DNA of 64,000 bases from Clostridium cavendishii DSM 21758 (GTDB taxonomy: Bacteria; Bacillota; Clostridia; Clostridiales; Clostridiaceae), in contig NZ_FQZB01000011.1 of the NCBI RefSeq assembly GCF_900141845.1, forward strand, positions 62,001 to 126,000, read 5' to 3'. Positions 24,986-34,119 of the stretch are shown here, piece by piece. The position numbers and the translations under genes are program-made. Position 1 is the stretch's first letter; each line of letters begins with the position of its first letter. The notes below the pieces were generated by a model. It was not told the origin of the DNA and did no database searches. It was given only the letters and a program-made list of their open reading frames with translations.

Positions 24986-25732
24986 TTAGAAGTTTACTAT
25001 TTTAGAGAAGTCTGTAGCAACTAAGCTAGCTCCACCAACTAAAGCACCATCTATGTCTGACATAGCCATTTGAGCTTTAATAGTGTTTGGCTTAACTGAT
25101 CCACCGTATTGGATTCTTACTTTATCAGCAACTTCTTTTCCAAACATTTCACAAACAACGCCTCTTATAGCCATTATTGTTTCATTAGCTTGTTCATCAG
25201 TAGCAGTTTTTCCTGTTCCTATAGCCCAGATTGGTTCGTAAGCTATAACAACTTTTTCTGCTAATTCTTTTGATAATCCTTCTAAGTCAGCTTTTATTTG
25301 AGCTCCAACTACTGCATTAGTTGTTCCATTTTCTCTTTGTTCTAAAGATTCTCCACAACAAAGGATTGGAGTTAAGTTATGTGCAAAAGCAGCTTTAACT
25401 TTTTTGTTTAATGCTTCATCAGTTTCGTTGAAGTATTCTCTTCTTTCACTATGTCCTAAAACAACATAGCTAATTCCCATAGCTTCAAGCATTCCTGGAG
25501 CAACTTCTCCTGTGAAAGCTCCTTTTTCTTCAAAGTGCATATTTTGTGCAGCAACTTTAATGTTTGATCCTTCTACTGCTTTTAATACAGCATCTAAACA
25601 AACAAATGTTGGACATACTACTACATCACAAGTAGCATCCTTTACTAATGGTTTTAATTCATTTATAACTTTAACAGCTTCTTCTGGAGTATAGTGCATT
25701 TTCCAGTTTCCAGCGATAATTGCTTTTCTCAT
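24986..25732 (-). CDS. tpiA: triosephosphate isomerase
   Basis: The start is ATG 25730-25732 (MRKAIIAGNWKMHYTPEEA), with GAGGTGA upstream. The 248-residue TIM barrel shows catalytic Lys and Asn in GNWKM, His in VLGHSERR, Glu in AYEPIWAIGTGKTA, loop 7 YGGSVKPNT and the phosphate-binding GALVGGASL. It interconverts dihydroxyacetone phosphate and glyceraldehyde 3-phosphate. It lies 101 bp after pgk with a hairpin in the gap. Confidence 0.98.
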   Translation of the reverse strand: MRKAIIAGNWKMHYTPEEAVKVINELKPLVKDATCDVVVCPTFVCLDAVLKAVEGSNIKVAAQNMHFEEKGAFTGEVAPGMLEAMGISYVVLGHSERREYFNETDEALNKKVKAAFAHNLTPILCCGESLEQRENGTTNAVVGAQIKADLEGLSKELAEKVVIAYEPIWAIGTGKTATDEQANETIMAIRGVVCEMFGKEVADKVRIQYGGSVKPNTIKAQMAMSDIDGALVGGASLVATDFSKIVNF

Positions 25733-25777
25733 ATCTTTCACCTCATATTATTATTTCAATTTATATTTATTAAACTC

Positions 25778-25819
25778 AAAATATTGGTTTTTGACCAAAA
25801 GATCAAAAACCAAATATCT
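25778..25819 (-). terminator. pgk-tpiA intercistronic hairpin
   Basis: ATATTGGTTTTTGA pairs with TCAAAAACCAAATAT around CCAAAAGA. The T-run is weak, so this may be a processing or partial-termination structure rather than a full terminator. Confidence 0.6.
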
Positions 25820-25833
25820 TAAAAAAATATTTA

Positions 25834-27012
25834 TTATTTATCGTTTAATGCAACGATTCCTGGTAATTCTTTTCCTTCTAAGAATTCTAAAGAAGCTCCA
25901 CCACCAGTTGATATGTGAGTCATCTTATCTCCGAATCCTAATATATTAACAGCTGCAGCAGAATCTCCTCCACCTATAACTGTTGTAGCATCAGCATCAG
26001 CCATAGCTTTAGCAACTGCTACTGTACCTTTGTTAAAGTTTTCGAATTCGAATACTCCCATTGGTCCATTCCATATAACTGTTTTAGCATCTTTTATAGC
26101 TTCAGCATATATAGTTTCAGTCTTAGGTCCTATGTCTAGACCCATGTGTCCAGCTGGAATATTTTGATCTTCTGTAACTACAGGAGCAACATCTTTAAAT
26201 TCAGTAGCAACTCTGTGATCTACTGGTAATAAGAATTTAACTCCTTTTTGAGCAGCTTTTTCTATCATTTCTTTAGCGTAGTCAATTCTATCAGCTTCTA
26301 CTAATGAAGTTCCGATTTCGTATCCTTGAGCTTTTAAGAATGTATAAGCCATTCCCCCACCTATTATTAAAGTATCAACTTTTTCTAATAAGTTATTTAT
26401 AACAGCTATCTTATCTGAAACTTTAGCTCCACCTAATATAGCAACGAAAGGTCTTACTGGGCTATTTACAGCTTCTCCTAAGAATTTTAATTCTTTTTGG
26501 ATTAAGTATCCACATACAGCTGTATCAACGAACTCAGTAACTCCTACTGTTGAACAGTGAGCTCTATGAGCTGTTCCGAATGCATCGTTAACAAATATAT
26601 CAGCAAGACTTGCTAATTCTTTTGAGAAAGTTTCTACATTCTTAGTTTCTTCTTTTCTACATCTTGTGTTTTCAAGTAAAACGATGTCTCCATCTTTCAT
26701 ATCAGCAACAGCTTTTTTAGCATTTGCTCCAACAACTTCTTCATCTCTTGCAAAAACAACTTCTTTTCCAAGCATTTCAGTTAACTTTGTAGCTACTGGT
26801 GCTAATGATTTAGAAGCATCTTTACCTAAATGTGAGCAAAGTATAACTTTAGCTCCTTTTTCAGTTAAATATTTTATAGTTGGAAGTGCTCCAGTTAATC
26901 TATTTATGTCAGTGATAACTCCGTCTTTTAGTGGCACGTTAAAGTCACATCTTACTAATACTTTCTTGCCTTTAACTTGTATGTCTTCAATAGTTTTCTT
27001 GTTAAAGCTCAT
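25834..27012 (-). CDS. pgk: phosphoglycerate kinase
   Basis: The 392-residue protein has the Pgk hallmark VRCDFNVPLKDG, substrate loops SHLGK and ENTRCRKEE, FVNDAFGTAHRAH, ILGGAKVSDK, and the nucleotide site NGPMGVFE plus VIGGGDSAAAV. It transfers phosphate from 1,3-bisphosphoglycerate to ADP. GAGGTGA precedes the ATG. It follows gapA by 180 bp; a terminator-like hairpin at 27108-27152 may set different levels of the two messages. Confidence 0.98.
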   Translation of the reverse strand: MSFNKKTIEDIQVKGKKVLVRCDFNVPLKDGVITDINRLTGALPTIKYLTEKGAKVILCSHLGKDASKSLAPVATKLTEMLGKEVVFARDEEVVGANAKKAVADMKDGDIVLLENTRCRKEETKNVETFSKELASLADIFVNDAFGTAHRAHCSTVGVTEFVDTAVCGYLIQKELKFLGEAVNSPVRPFVAILGGAKVSDKIAVINNLLEKVDTLIIGGGMAYTFLKAQGYEIGTSLVEADRIDYAKEMIEKAAQKGVKFLLPVDHRVATEFKDVAPVVTEDQNIPAGHMGLDIGPKTETIYAEAIKDAKTVIWNGPMGVFEFENFNKGTVAVAKAMADADATTVIGGGDSAAAVNILGFGDKMTHISTGGGASLEFLEGKELPGIVALNDK

Positions 27013-27107
27013 TTAATTCACCTCATATAAAAATTTTTATTTAAATATATTAAGAAAATAATAGAGACAAGTTAATTGATCTATTATTTTTAAGAATACA
27101 CCTTATT

Positions 27108-27152
27108 GAAAAAGGTCTGGCCTTATAGCCCAAACTACAAAACCAGACCTAT
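27108..27152 (-). terminator. gapA-pgk intercistronic terminator
   Basis: AGGTCTGG pairs with CCAGACCT with a partly paired interior, followed by TTTTT on the minus strand. It probably makes a monocistronic gapA message the major product. Confidence 0.75.
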
Positions 27153-27192
27153 AATTCTTTTATTTATTACTAACTTAATTACAGACTAAATT

Positions 27193-28203
27193 CTATAAGC
27201 TAGCGAAGTACTTAATTGTTCTAACCATTTGGCTAGTGTATGAATTTTCGTTATCATACCAAGAAACTGTTTGAACTTGGTATAAATCTTCTCCAACTGG
27301 AGTAACCATTGTTTGAGTTGCATCGAATAAAGAACCAAATCTTATTCCAACGATATCAGAAGATACTATTTGATCTTCATTATATCCGAAAGATTCATCA
27401 GCTGCTGCTTTCATAGCTGCATTTATACTTTCAACTGTAACATTCTTTCCTTTTACAACTGAAGTTAATATTGTTGTAGAACCAGTTGGAACTGGAACTC
27501 TTTGTGCAGCTCCTATTAATTTTCCGTTTAATTCTGGAATAACTAATCCGATAGCTTTTGCAGCTCCTGTTGAGTTAGGAACTATATTTACAGCTGCTGC
27601 TCTAGCACGTCTGAAATCTCCACCTCTGTGTGGACCATCTAATACCATTTGGTCTCCAGTATAAGCATGGATTGTAGCCATGATACCAGTTTGAATTGGT
27701 GCGAAATCGTTAAGTGCTTTAGCCATAGGAGCTAAACAGTTAGTTGTACATGATGCAGCTGATATTATTTTATCATCAGCAGTTAATATATTGTGGTTTA
27801 CATTGAATACAACTGTTGGAAGATCGTTACCAGCTGGAGCTGATATAACAACTTTCTTAGCACCTGCTTCGATATGTGCTTGAGATTTTGCTTTTGATGT
27901 ATAGAAACCAGTACATTCAAGTACTACGTCTACTCCTATTTCTCCCCAAGGAAGTTTAGCAGCATTTGCTTCTGCATAAATCTTTATTTCTTTTCCACCA
28001 ACAACTATAGAAGATTCTTTAACTTCTACTGTTTCGTTATATCTACCTTGAGATGAATCATATTTTAATAAGTGTGCTAACATTTTAGGATCTGTTAAGT
28101 CGTTGATTGCAACTACCTCATATCCATCTGCACCAAACATTTGTCTGAATGCAAGACGTCCAATACGTCCAAAACCATTAATTGCTACTTTAACATTTGC
28201 CAT
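27193..28203 (-). CDS. gapA: glyceraldehyde-3-phosphate dehydrogenase, NAD-dependent glycolytic type
   Basis: This 336-residue protein has the Rossmann start INGFGRIGRLAFR, Asp35 in INDLTDPK (NAD preference), catalytic Cys152 in SAASCTTNCLAPM, and the SNTG-type loop NIVPNSTGAAKAIG. It oxidises glyceraldehyde 3-phosphate to 1,3-bisphosphoglycerate. TAGGAGGT precedes the ATG. Its own promoter (28329-28357) is followed by a CggR-type operator (28284-28320), so it can be expressed apart from cggR. Confidence 0.98.
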   Translation of the reverse strand: MANVKVAINGFGRIGRLAFRQMFGADGYEVVAINDLTDPKMLAHLLKYDSSQGRYNETVEVKESSIVVGGKEIKIYAEANAAKLPWGEIGVDVVLECTGFYTSKAKSQAHIEAGAKKVVISAPAGNDLPTVVFNVNHNILTADDKIISAASCTTNCLAPMAKALNDFAPIQTGIMATIHAYTGDQMVLDGPHRGGDFRRARAAAVNIVPNSTGAAKAIGLVIPELNGKLIGAAQRVPVPTGSTTILTSVVKGKNVTVESINAAMKAAADESFGYNEDQIVSSDIVGIRFGSLFDATQTMVTPVGEDLYQVQTVSWYDNENSYTSQMVRTIKYFASL

Positions 28204-28283
28204 TAAAAATTACCTCCTAAGATTTTAATATATATAAAATATTTTTAAAAAATATTTTTGACTATTTAGCGTTTATTAAATCT

Positions 28284-28320
28284 GGTCATTTAATGTCCCA
28301 TTAATAATAAATTTGTCCCA
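28284..28320 (-). promoter_or_regulatory. candidate CggR operator upstream of gapA
   Basis: On the minus strand two GGGAC boxes lie 20 nt apart, and the site ends in TTAAATGACC. The same spacing and boxes occur at 29567-29603 before cggR. Paired GGGAC direct repeats are the known CggR recognition pattern in Bacillus. The site lies just downstream of the -10 element, suiting repression by roadblock. Confidence 0.8.
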
Positions 28321-28328
28321 CATTTATT

Positions 28329-28357
28329 ATTATAGAATATTTAATTGGAATTTTAAA
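28329..28357 (-). promoter_or_regulatory. candidate gapA promoter
   Basis: TATAAT (28329-28334) with TTTAAA (28352-28357) 17 nt upstream on the minus strand. The -35 is weak, the -10 perfect, and the CggR-type site follows 8 nt later. Confidence 0.65.
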
Positions 28358-28516
28358 TACTTTTTTCAAAAAAAATCATAAAATATTTAAAATAAATCAT
28401 TATTTTTACTTATCATCCCTTATTTTCAATTTATTTGAATTTTTTCCCGGATTATTAAGTAACTTTTGTACTTTTTTTTAATTCTACTATTCTATTTTGG
28501 TTTTTCATCTTATTAT

Positions 28517-29551
28517 TTATGCATCTAAATTCAAAAACTTAATAATTTCCATTGCAGCACCTTCATCTGTAATCAGCACTCCTTGTTCCCTATTAAGCTC
28601 TGTAGCCAAAATCGCGTCTACCTTATCGGCACCTCCCGCAACAGCTATATGTGTTGATATTTTACTAATATCATTTAAATTAATTCCTAGGGTAGGACTT
28701 ACAGAAACCACATTTGAGTTTTTATCAAAATAACAACCAAAAGCCTCACCAACTGCTCCTAGTCTTAAAAGTTCTTCTTGCTGAGCTTTAGATAAGCCTC
28801 TTTTTCTAGCCATATTGTCAGCTCTTCCTATTCCATAAATAAGAATATTAGCTTTGTGTATTGTAGCTACTACTTCTCGTATTTCATCTTCCTTAGTAAG
28901 CGTCTCTAACACTTGCCAATTTAGATTTTCAGGTACATGTAAAAGTTTATAATTTCCATTAAGTTTTTCTGCTAGCCTTGCAGCTAAAGTATTGGCTTGT
29001 GTTTCCACTTTTCTACCCATACCACCTCTAGCAGGAACTACTAATATATCATTAAGACCGCTAACTTTAGGAAAACTATCCACAACTTCTTTTATAGTAC
29101 TTCCTCCAGTAAGAGCCACAATATCTTTATTCTTAATAATTGCTTTTGCATAATTTGCAGCTGCCTTACCTAATTCATTTAATATATTAGCATCTTCACT
29201 AACATTTCCTGGAACTATTATTACTTTTCTCATCCCTAAAGCTTTTCTTATTTGTTCTTCAGTTTCAGAAAGACCTTTAATCTCATGAATAAATTCTTTT
29301 AGTTTTTCTAAAACAACTTCTCCATTATTAGTAACAGACATCCCTGGTGTATTTATTTCGATAAGCTCTTGTGTTTTTAAAAAATTTATCTCTGTTCTTA
29401 CTATTCTTTCTCCTAGTCCTAGCATATTAGCCAAAACTCTACGTCCAACTGGTTGATTATAATAGATAGTTCTAAGTATTATATACCTCTTTTCCAATAA
29501 ATCAACCATCTCAGGAACTATTAGTTTTTGCAATTTTAATATATCCTGCAA
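28517..29551 (-). CDS. cggR: central glycolytic genes regulator CggR (SorC family)
   Basis: I place the start at TTG 29549-29551 (MQDILKLQKLIVPEMVDLL), with AAAGGAG 8 nt upstream. This aligns with the N-terminus of Bacillus CggR and leaves the operator in the leader; an upstream ATG would put the operator inside the gene. The 344-residue protein has an N-terminal winged helix (RRVLANMLGLGERIVRTEINFL) and a SorC sugar-phosphate domain (LTGGSTIKEVV, VVPARGGMG, GGADKVDAILA). Known CggR proteins repress the gap operon and are released by fructose-1,6-bisphosphate. It directly precedes gapA, and paired GGGAC sites lie upstream of both genes. Confidence 0.92.
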   Translation of the reverse strand: MQDILKLQKLIVPEMVDLLEKRYIILRTIYYNQPVGRRVLANMLGLGERIVRTEINFLKTQELIEINTPGMSVTNNGEVVLEKLKEFIHEIKGLSETEEQIRKALGMRKVIIVPGNVSEDANILNELGKAAANYAKAIIKNKDIVALTGGSTIKEVVDSFPKVSGLNDILVVPARGGMGRKVETQANTLAARLAEKLNGNYKLLHVPENLNWQVLETLTKEDEIREVVATIHKANILIYGIGRADNMARKRGLSKAQQEELLRLGAVGEAFGCYFDKNSNVVSVSPTLGINLNDISKISTHIAVAGGADKVDAILATELNREQGVLITDEGAAMEIIKFLNLDA

Positions 29552-29566
29552 TCCAAACACTCCTTT

Positions 29567-29603
29567 GGTCATATATAGTCCCATGTATTAAATTTATGTC
29601 CCA
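29567..29603 (-). promoter_or_regulatory. candidate CggR operator in the cggR leader
   Basis: Two GGGAC boxes 20 nt apart followed by TATATATGACC on the minus strand, the same 37-nt layout as the gapA site. It lies between the -10 element (29611-29616) and the TTG start, implying autorepression. Confidence 0.82.
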
Positions 29604-29610
29604 CCAACTT

Positions 29611-29639
29611 ATTATAAATCATTAAATATATTTTTAAAA
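29611..29639 (-). promoter_or_regulatory. candidate cggR promoter
   Basis: TATAAT (29611-29616) with TTTTAA (29634-29639) 17 nt upstream on the minus strand. The -35 is poor, but the position next to the operator supports it. Confidence 0.55.
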
Positions 29640-29761
29640 GTTTTTTTTATCAATTTGTCATGATTATTTTACTATTTTATCATTTATATTTTATCCAAAT
29701 TAAAATCATATTAACCCATATTATTTATAACTTATACTTTTAATAATTAATTTATATATAA

Positions 29762-29836
29762 AAATGTCTATAAACACTTTAAATTGCCCCCATCTTTTTA
29801 CTTGATAAAAAGCAGTTCAAAATATTTATAGACACC
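29762..29836 (-). terminator. rpoN terminator
   Basis: TGTCTATAAA and TTTATAGACA pair across a 50-nt loop that itself contains CTTTTTATC / GTAAAAAG, followed by TTTTT on the minus strand. Confidence 0.75.
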
Positions 29837-29877
29837 TTTTATTATTTTTAAGATTCATAATCCTACACTTGCAAATT

Positions 29878-31269
29878 TTAAAATCTTTTTCTTTTACTTG
29901 ATGATTTAATACCAAGCTCTTCTCTATACTTTGCTACTGTTCTTCTAGATATATTGATATCCATTTCATTTAATTTATCACATATTATCTGATCTGATAA
30001 TGGTTTTTTCTTATTTTCATCGTTTACAAGCTTTTCTATTGCCTTCTTTATGTTTATAACTGTTACATCTTCACCTTCTACAGCTTGTGAGTTACTTTGT
30101 TTAGTAATTCCTGTTGTAAATAAATCCTTAATTTTAACAGTTCCCCTAGAAGTTAAAACATATTTCTCGCGAATCGCTCTAGAGACAGTCGATTCATGCA
30201 TTTCTATAGCTTCAGCTATTTCTTTTAAAGTCATAGGTTTTAGATACTTTTCACCCTTTTCAAAATATTCCTTTTGTTTTTCTAATATTTTTTCTAAAAC
30301 CTTATGCAGTGTACTTTTCCTTTGCTCTATACTTTTTATTAAAAACATAGCACTTCCTAATTTATCTTTAACATACTCCGTAGCATTTTCATCTTTTGTA
30401 TTTGTTAATATTTCTTTATAGATTGGGTTTATAGATAATCTTGGAACCACTTCTTCATTCATAATTATAAAATATTCCCCATCTATGTTTCTTATATAAG
30501 CGTCAGGCACTATGAATTTAACTTCTTCGCCAGTATAATAGCCTCTAGAAGGTTTAGGTTCTAATTTTTTTATCACATCGCCATATTCTTGAGCCTTTTG
30601 TGGTGTTATACTCATTGCTTTTGCTATAGCTTGATATCTATTATCTCCTATATCCTCCAAATGATTTTCTATTATAAATTCTAAAGGCTCATCTAACATA
30701 CCAACATTTCTTAATTGTATCATTAGACATTCTTTCAAATCCCTAGCCCCTATTCCATTAGGTTCTAATGATTGTACTAATTCTAGAGCTTCCTCTATAA
30801 ATTTAACCTCTGTTTTTATTTCCTTAGACATACCTTCTACAGTTGCATCTAAATAACCTCTACCATCTATATTCTCTATTATGTAATCTGCTATAACTTT
30901 TATATATTCATTTTCATCAATCTCTAGAACTTGCTCATGAAGGTATTCCTTTAGAGACTTTTCATTTGTTATAAAATTAAATGGACTTACATCTTCATCA
31001 CTATTATAATCTCCATAACTTTGAGAGCCATAATTATCAAATTCAAGATATTTTATAAACTCCTTATAATCAATTCTATCTTGTGTTTTAACTTCCTCCT
31101 GACTCTCTCCTTCTTGAGCTTCTAAAACAGGATTCTCTGAAAATTCTTTATCTATGTACTCTCTTAAATCATAGCTTGACATTTGAAGCAGCTTTATTGA
31201 CAACTGCATTTGTTGAGTCATTATTAGTTTCTGCTCTTGAGTTAAATTCAAATTAAAATTCATATTCAT
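29878..31269 (-). CDS. rpoN: RNA polymerase sigma-54 factor
   Basis: The start is ATG 31267-31269 (MNMNFNLNLTQEQKLIMTQQ), with AAGGTG upstream. The 463-residue protein has the Gln/Leu-rich activator-interacting region I (QQMQLSIKLLQMSSYDLREYI), an acidic region II, the core-binding domain (GIGARDLKECLMIQL), the HTH (TLKEIAEAIEMHESTVSRAI) and the RpoN box (ISRRTVAKYREELGI) near the C-terminus. It directs polymerase to -24/-12 promoters that need AAA+ activators. I found no convincing -24/-12 promoter or activator gene in this window, so its targets lie elsewhere. It precedes cggR as in several clostridia. Confidence 0.97.
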   Translation of the reverse strand: MNMNFNLNLTQEQKLIMTQQMQLSIKLLQMSSYDLREYIDKEFSENPVLEAQEGESQEEVKTQDRIDYKEFIKYLEFDNYGSQSYGDYNSDEDVSPFNFITNEKSLKEYLHEQVLEIDENEYIKVIADYIIENIDGRGYLDATVEGMSKEIKTEVKFIEEALELVQSLEPNGIGARDLKECLMIQLRNVGMLDEPLEFIIENHLEDIGDNRYQAIAKAMSITPQKAQEYGDVIKKLEPKPSRGYYTGEEVKFIVPDAYIRNIDGEYFIIMNEEVVPRLSINPIYKEILTNTKDENATEYVKDKLGSAMFLIKSIEQRKSTLHKVLEKILEKQKEYFEKGEKYLKPMTLKEIAEAIEMHESTVSRAIREKYVLTSRGTVKIKDLFTTGITKQSNSQAVEGEDVTVINIKKAIEKLVNDENKKKPLSDQIICDKLNEMDINISRRTVAKYREELGIKSSSKRKRF

Positions 31270-31377
31270 AATATTCACCTTACTATTTTAAATTCAATGG
31301 CTTATATTGCTTTTAAGTTTCTGTAAAAGTTTCCACCTTAATTATCCTATAAATCAACATTTTTTTCAACTTAAAAA

Positions 31378-31408
31378 ATAAGCCATACTAATGTATAGTA
31401 TAGCTTGT
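31378..31408 (-). terminator. terminator after the 31421-32587 lipoprotein
   Basis: AAGCCATACTA pairs with TAGTATAGCTT (one mismatch), followed on the minus strand by TATTTTTTAAG. Confidence 0.75.
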
Positions 31409-31420
31409 TCAAATTTATAT

Positions 31421-32587
31421 CTATTTTACTATATAATTTTTAGTTGGAACAAAACCTCCATTAACATAACTACTAATATCCTGCTTAAGTATTAAAGTAA
31501 CAATTGCCTTATTTTGGTTTTTTAAATTATTTATCACTTTAAACATTTCCATTTTTTCACATTCATTATTTTTAAATATTTTGTTTTTAATGTCTATCTT
31601 ATCTCCGTTTAAAATACCAACTAATAAACTTCTATTGAAAGACTCTTTTCCGACATCTTCTGATCTTTCAGTATAATATACTAAATTATTTTTAACATCT
31701 ATACTCTCTACACTAAAATAACTATTAGAATCTAATTTTTGATTTATTTCTTCAAATTTAGTTAAATTATCATTAGAAAAATCAAGCTTAAATAAACCAC
31801 ATACTTCACCTTGTTTAGCTACCGTATTTATGGCTATACAATCATCATTTAATACATTTATTAATCCCGGATTCCTTATATTTTTTACCGTTTTTATCTC
31901 TCCAGTATTAAGATTTAACCTATTTACTGTATTACTACTTCTATAATAAACATACGGCTCAGATATTAAGATATTATAAAAAAATCTCTCATTATATCTT
32001 TTTATCTCATATTTTTTCCCAGTCTTTAAGTTTATAATTTCATAAGTTGAAAGTCCACCACTATTTTCAATAAACTTATTGAAATAACCTATATAACCTT
32101 TAGAAATAAGCTGTTGAGTACAAATTGCCTCTTCTCTTATTTTGTCTATATCTAAGCTCTTTTCATTTTGTAAAAGTTTTTCAACCTTAAATGTATCTTT
32201 ATCTATTGAATATATATATTCACCGTCCGTTACAATTATAGTTCCATTTTCTTCTGATCCTAATACCGCTATTATCTCTATGTCAAACTTTAATTCTTCC
32301 TTTTTATTTTCTTTTAAATTAATATTATAAAACTTCTTTCCATTTTTAATTCCTTCAAATGCAATAATATGTTCATCATCTTTATACGTTACAACTATAA
32401 GATTTTCTAATATTTTTGCTTCTTTATCTAAAACCACCTCAGTTTTAGTTTTTTTAAGTTCTTCTATCTTTTTAGTTTCTTCCTTAACATTATCAGATAC
32501 CTTTATCTCTCTATTTTTGCATCCCTGTAAGTTAAAAGCTGTTAAATTTACAATTATTAAAACCACTACTATAAATAATTTTTTCAC
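31421..32587 (-). CDS. lipoprotein of unknown function, downstream of a two-component pair
   Basis: The 388-residue product has a lipoprotein signal with lipobox LQGC (acyl Cys23) and a charged Lys/Glu linker to about residue 55. A beta-rich domain follows, with repeated patterns such as ILENLIVVTYKDDEHIIAFEG, GTIIVTDGEYIYSIDKDTF and YRSSNTVNRLNLNTGEI. These look like beta-propeller blades, but no family is recognised. It follows a histidine kinase by 108 bp in the same direction. It may be the kinase's output or a sensor partner; this is inference from position alone. Confidence 0.75.
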   Translation of the reverse strand: MKKLFIVVVLIIVNLTAFNLQGCKNREIKVSDNVKEETKKIEELKKTKTEVVLDKEAKILENLIVVTYKDDEHIIAFEGIKNGKKFYNINLKENKKEELKFDIEIIAVLGSEENGTIIVTDGEYIYSIDKDTFKVEKLLQNEKSLDIDKIREEAICTQQLISKGYIGYFNKFIENSGGLSTYEIINLKTGKKYEIKRYNERFFYNILISEPYVYYRSSNTVNRLNLNTGEIKTVKNIRNPGLINVLNDDCIAINTVAKQGEVCGLFKLDFSNDNLTKFEEINQKLDSNSYFSVESIDVKNNLVYYTERSEDVGKESFNRSLLVGILNGDKIDIKNKIFKNNECEKMEMFKVINNLKNQNKAIVTLILKQDISSYVNGGFVPTKNYIVK

Positions 32588-32695
32588 TTCTTATCCTCCA
32601 CTTCTATTAAATTACCAACAACTTAAATTGATTTTCATTAAATTTCTTGGTAAGTAAATAGTAGCAATAAACTATTTCATTAAAATTACCAAATA

Positions 32696-34114
32696 TTACA
32701 TAGCTATTAAACGTATATTAATTTTAACTTCATTATTTTTTATATCCATTTTTATACTTCCACCATGCTCTTCTATTATGTATTTGCAAATATAAAGCCC
32801 TAACCCATTTCCTCTATCATCGTTTAAGGAGTTTTCACCTCTTACAAAAGGTTCAAATGCTCTATACTTAAAATTATCATCTAAGTTTAATGTTTTATTA
32901 ATAACTTGTATTTCATAAAATGAATCTATTATTTTTGTAATAACTTTAATCTCTTCATCATCTTTAGAATACTTAATAGCATTTTCTAAAATATTTATAA
33001 ATACACTCTTTATCTCATCTTCAACACCAATTATATTACAATCTTCTATTTTAAAATCAATACTTATATGTTTGTAGTTTAATCTTATTTTCATTTCCTC
33101 TATTGTTTCTTTAAGTAATAATCCAACTTGTATTGTCTCATTGCTTTTACACAAAACCTGTCCCTTAGATGCCTCTAAAATATTACAAATCATATTATTT
33201 AATTTATTACTTTCTGAAATCATAGACGATATTGCCCTGTCCCTTAGAATATCATTATAATAGTTATCTTTTAAAAGTTCAGCATAACCAGTAATTGACG
33301 TTAACGGTGTTTTCAGTTCATGTGTTATATTACAAAAAAATTCTCTTCTTGAATTTTCAAAATTATGAATATCCCCTATTTGCCTCTTTATCTTATCTCT
33401 CATTTCATTATATTCTTTAGCAAGTTCTTCTACTTCATCATCATTTTTTTTAACTGCTATTTCATAATTATAATTTCCCTTTGAAACCTCTTTAACTCCC
33501 TTTTGTAAATCCTCTAATCCTTTGGTAGATCTTGAAATAATTAAATATATAAAAATTAATAATAGAAAAACAAATATAAATTCTGTTATTGTAAATAAAT
33601 AATACAAACTTTTATTATTTTTCATTAATTCTTTATACTCTGGAATGATTTCTACTATTCCTAAAAAATCCCCTTTTATATATAATGGATAAGCAAAATA
33701 TGCTTTATTATCATCTAATTTATCATTAAACACTATATATGACTTATTACTTTTTGCCTTAATAATATGCTCATTTATACTTTTATCTTCTGTTCCTACT
33801 ATGGTTTTATTTCCAAACTCACCATTTATATCATAGATCCCTACTGTTGCATTAAAATAATTAGAAAGTTTCTTACAAATTTCTGCTGAATAAAACACTA
33901 AATTTTCTTCATTTAAAGGTTTATCATTTATAACAAAAAATTGTTCTATCATATCTATAGAATTATTTTTTTTAATATTTATATCATTTTTTATTACATT
34001 TGACTCATTATGTTCTATAATTCCTTTTATAATTAAATTTAAAATTATACCTGCTATTATAAGAAGAAGTCCTACCCTTATTAAAATTTTATTTTTAAGT
34101 TTTTTATTCTTCAT
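32696..34114 (-). CDS. membrane histidine kinase
   Basis: The 472-residue kinase has an N-terminal membrane segment (about 9-30), an extracytoplasmic sensor domain to about residue 165 and a second membrane segment (about 170-192). A HAMP linker, HisKA with His265 in FFCNITHELKTPLTSITGY, and an HATPase domain ending in GNGLGLYICKYIIEEHGG follow. It is the likely phosphodonor for the response regulator encoded 5 bp upstream at 34120-34803. The sensor domain (YDINGEFGNKTIVG... GDFLGIVEIIPEY) resembles small PAS-like/CACHE sensors, but the signal is unknown. Confidence 0.92.
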   Translation of the reverse strand: MKNKKLKNKILIRVGLLLIIAGIILNLIIKGIIEHNESNVIKNDINIKKNNSIDMIEQFFVINDKPLNEENLVFYSAEICKKLSNYFNATVGIYDINGEFGNKTIVGTEDKSINEHIIKAKSNKSYIVFNDKLDDNKAYFAYPLYIKGDFLGIVEIIPEYKELMKNNKSLYYLFTITEFIFVFLLLIFIYLIISRSTKGLEDLQKGVKEVSKGNYNYEIAVKKNDDEVEELAKEYNEMRDKIKRQIGDIHNFENSRREFFCNITHELKTPLTSITGYAELLKDNYYNDILRDRAISSMISESNKLNNMICNILEASKGQVLCKSNETIQVGLLLKETIEEMKIRLNYKHISIDFKIEDCNIIGVEDEIKSVFINILENAIKYSKDDEEIKVITKIIDSFYEIQVINKTLNLDDNFKYRAFEPFVRGENSLNDDRGNGLGLYICKYIIEEHGGSIKMDIKNNEVKINIRLIAM

Positions 34115-34119
34115 TGAAA

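Noticed and set aside
26925..26945. TGGCACG resembling a sigma-54 -24 element
   Set aside because: It lies inside the pgk coding region without a correctly spaced -12 GC element or an activator gene nearby.
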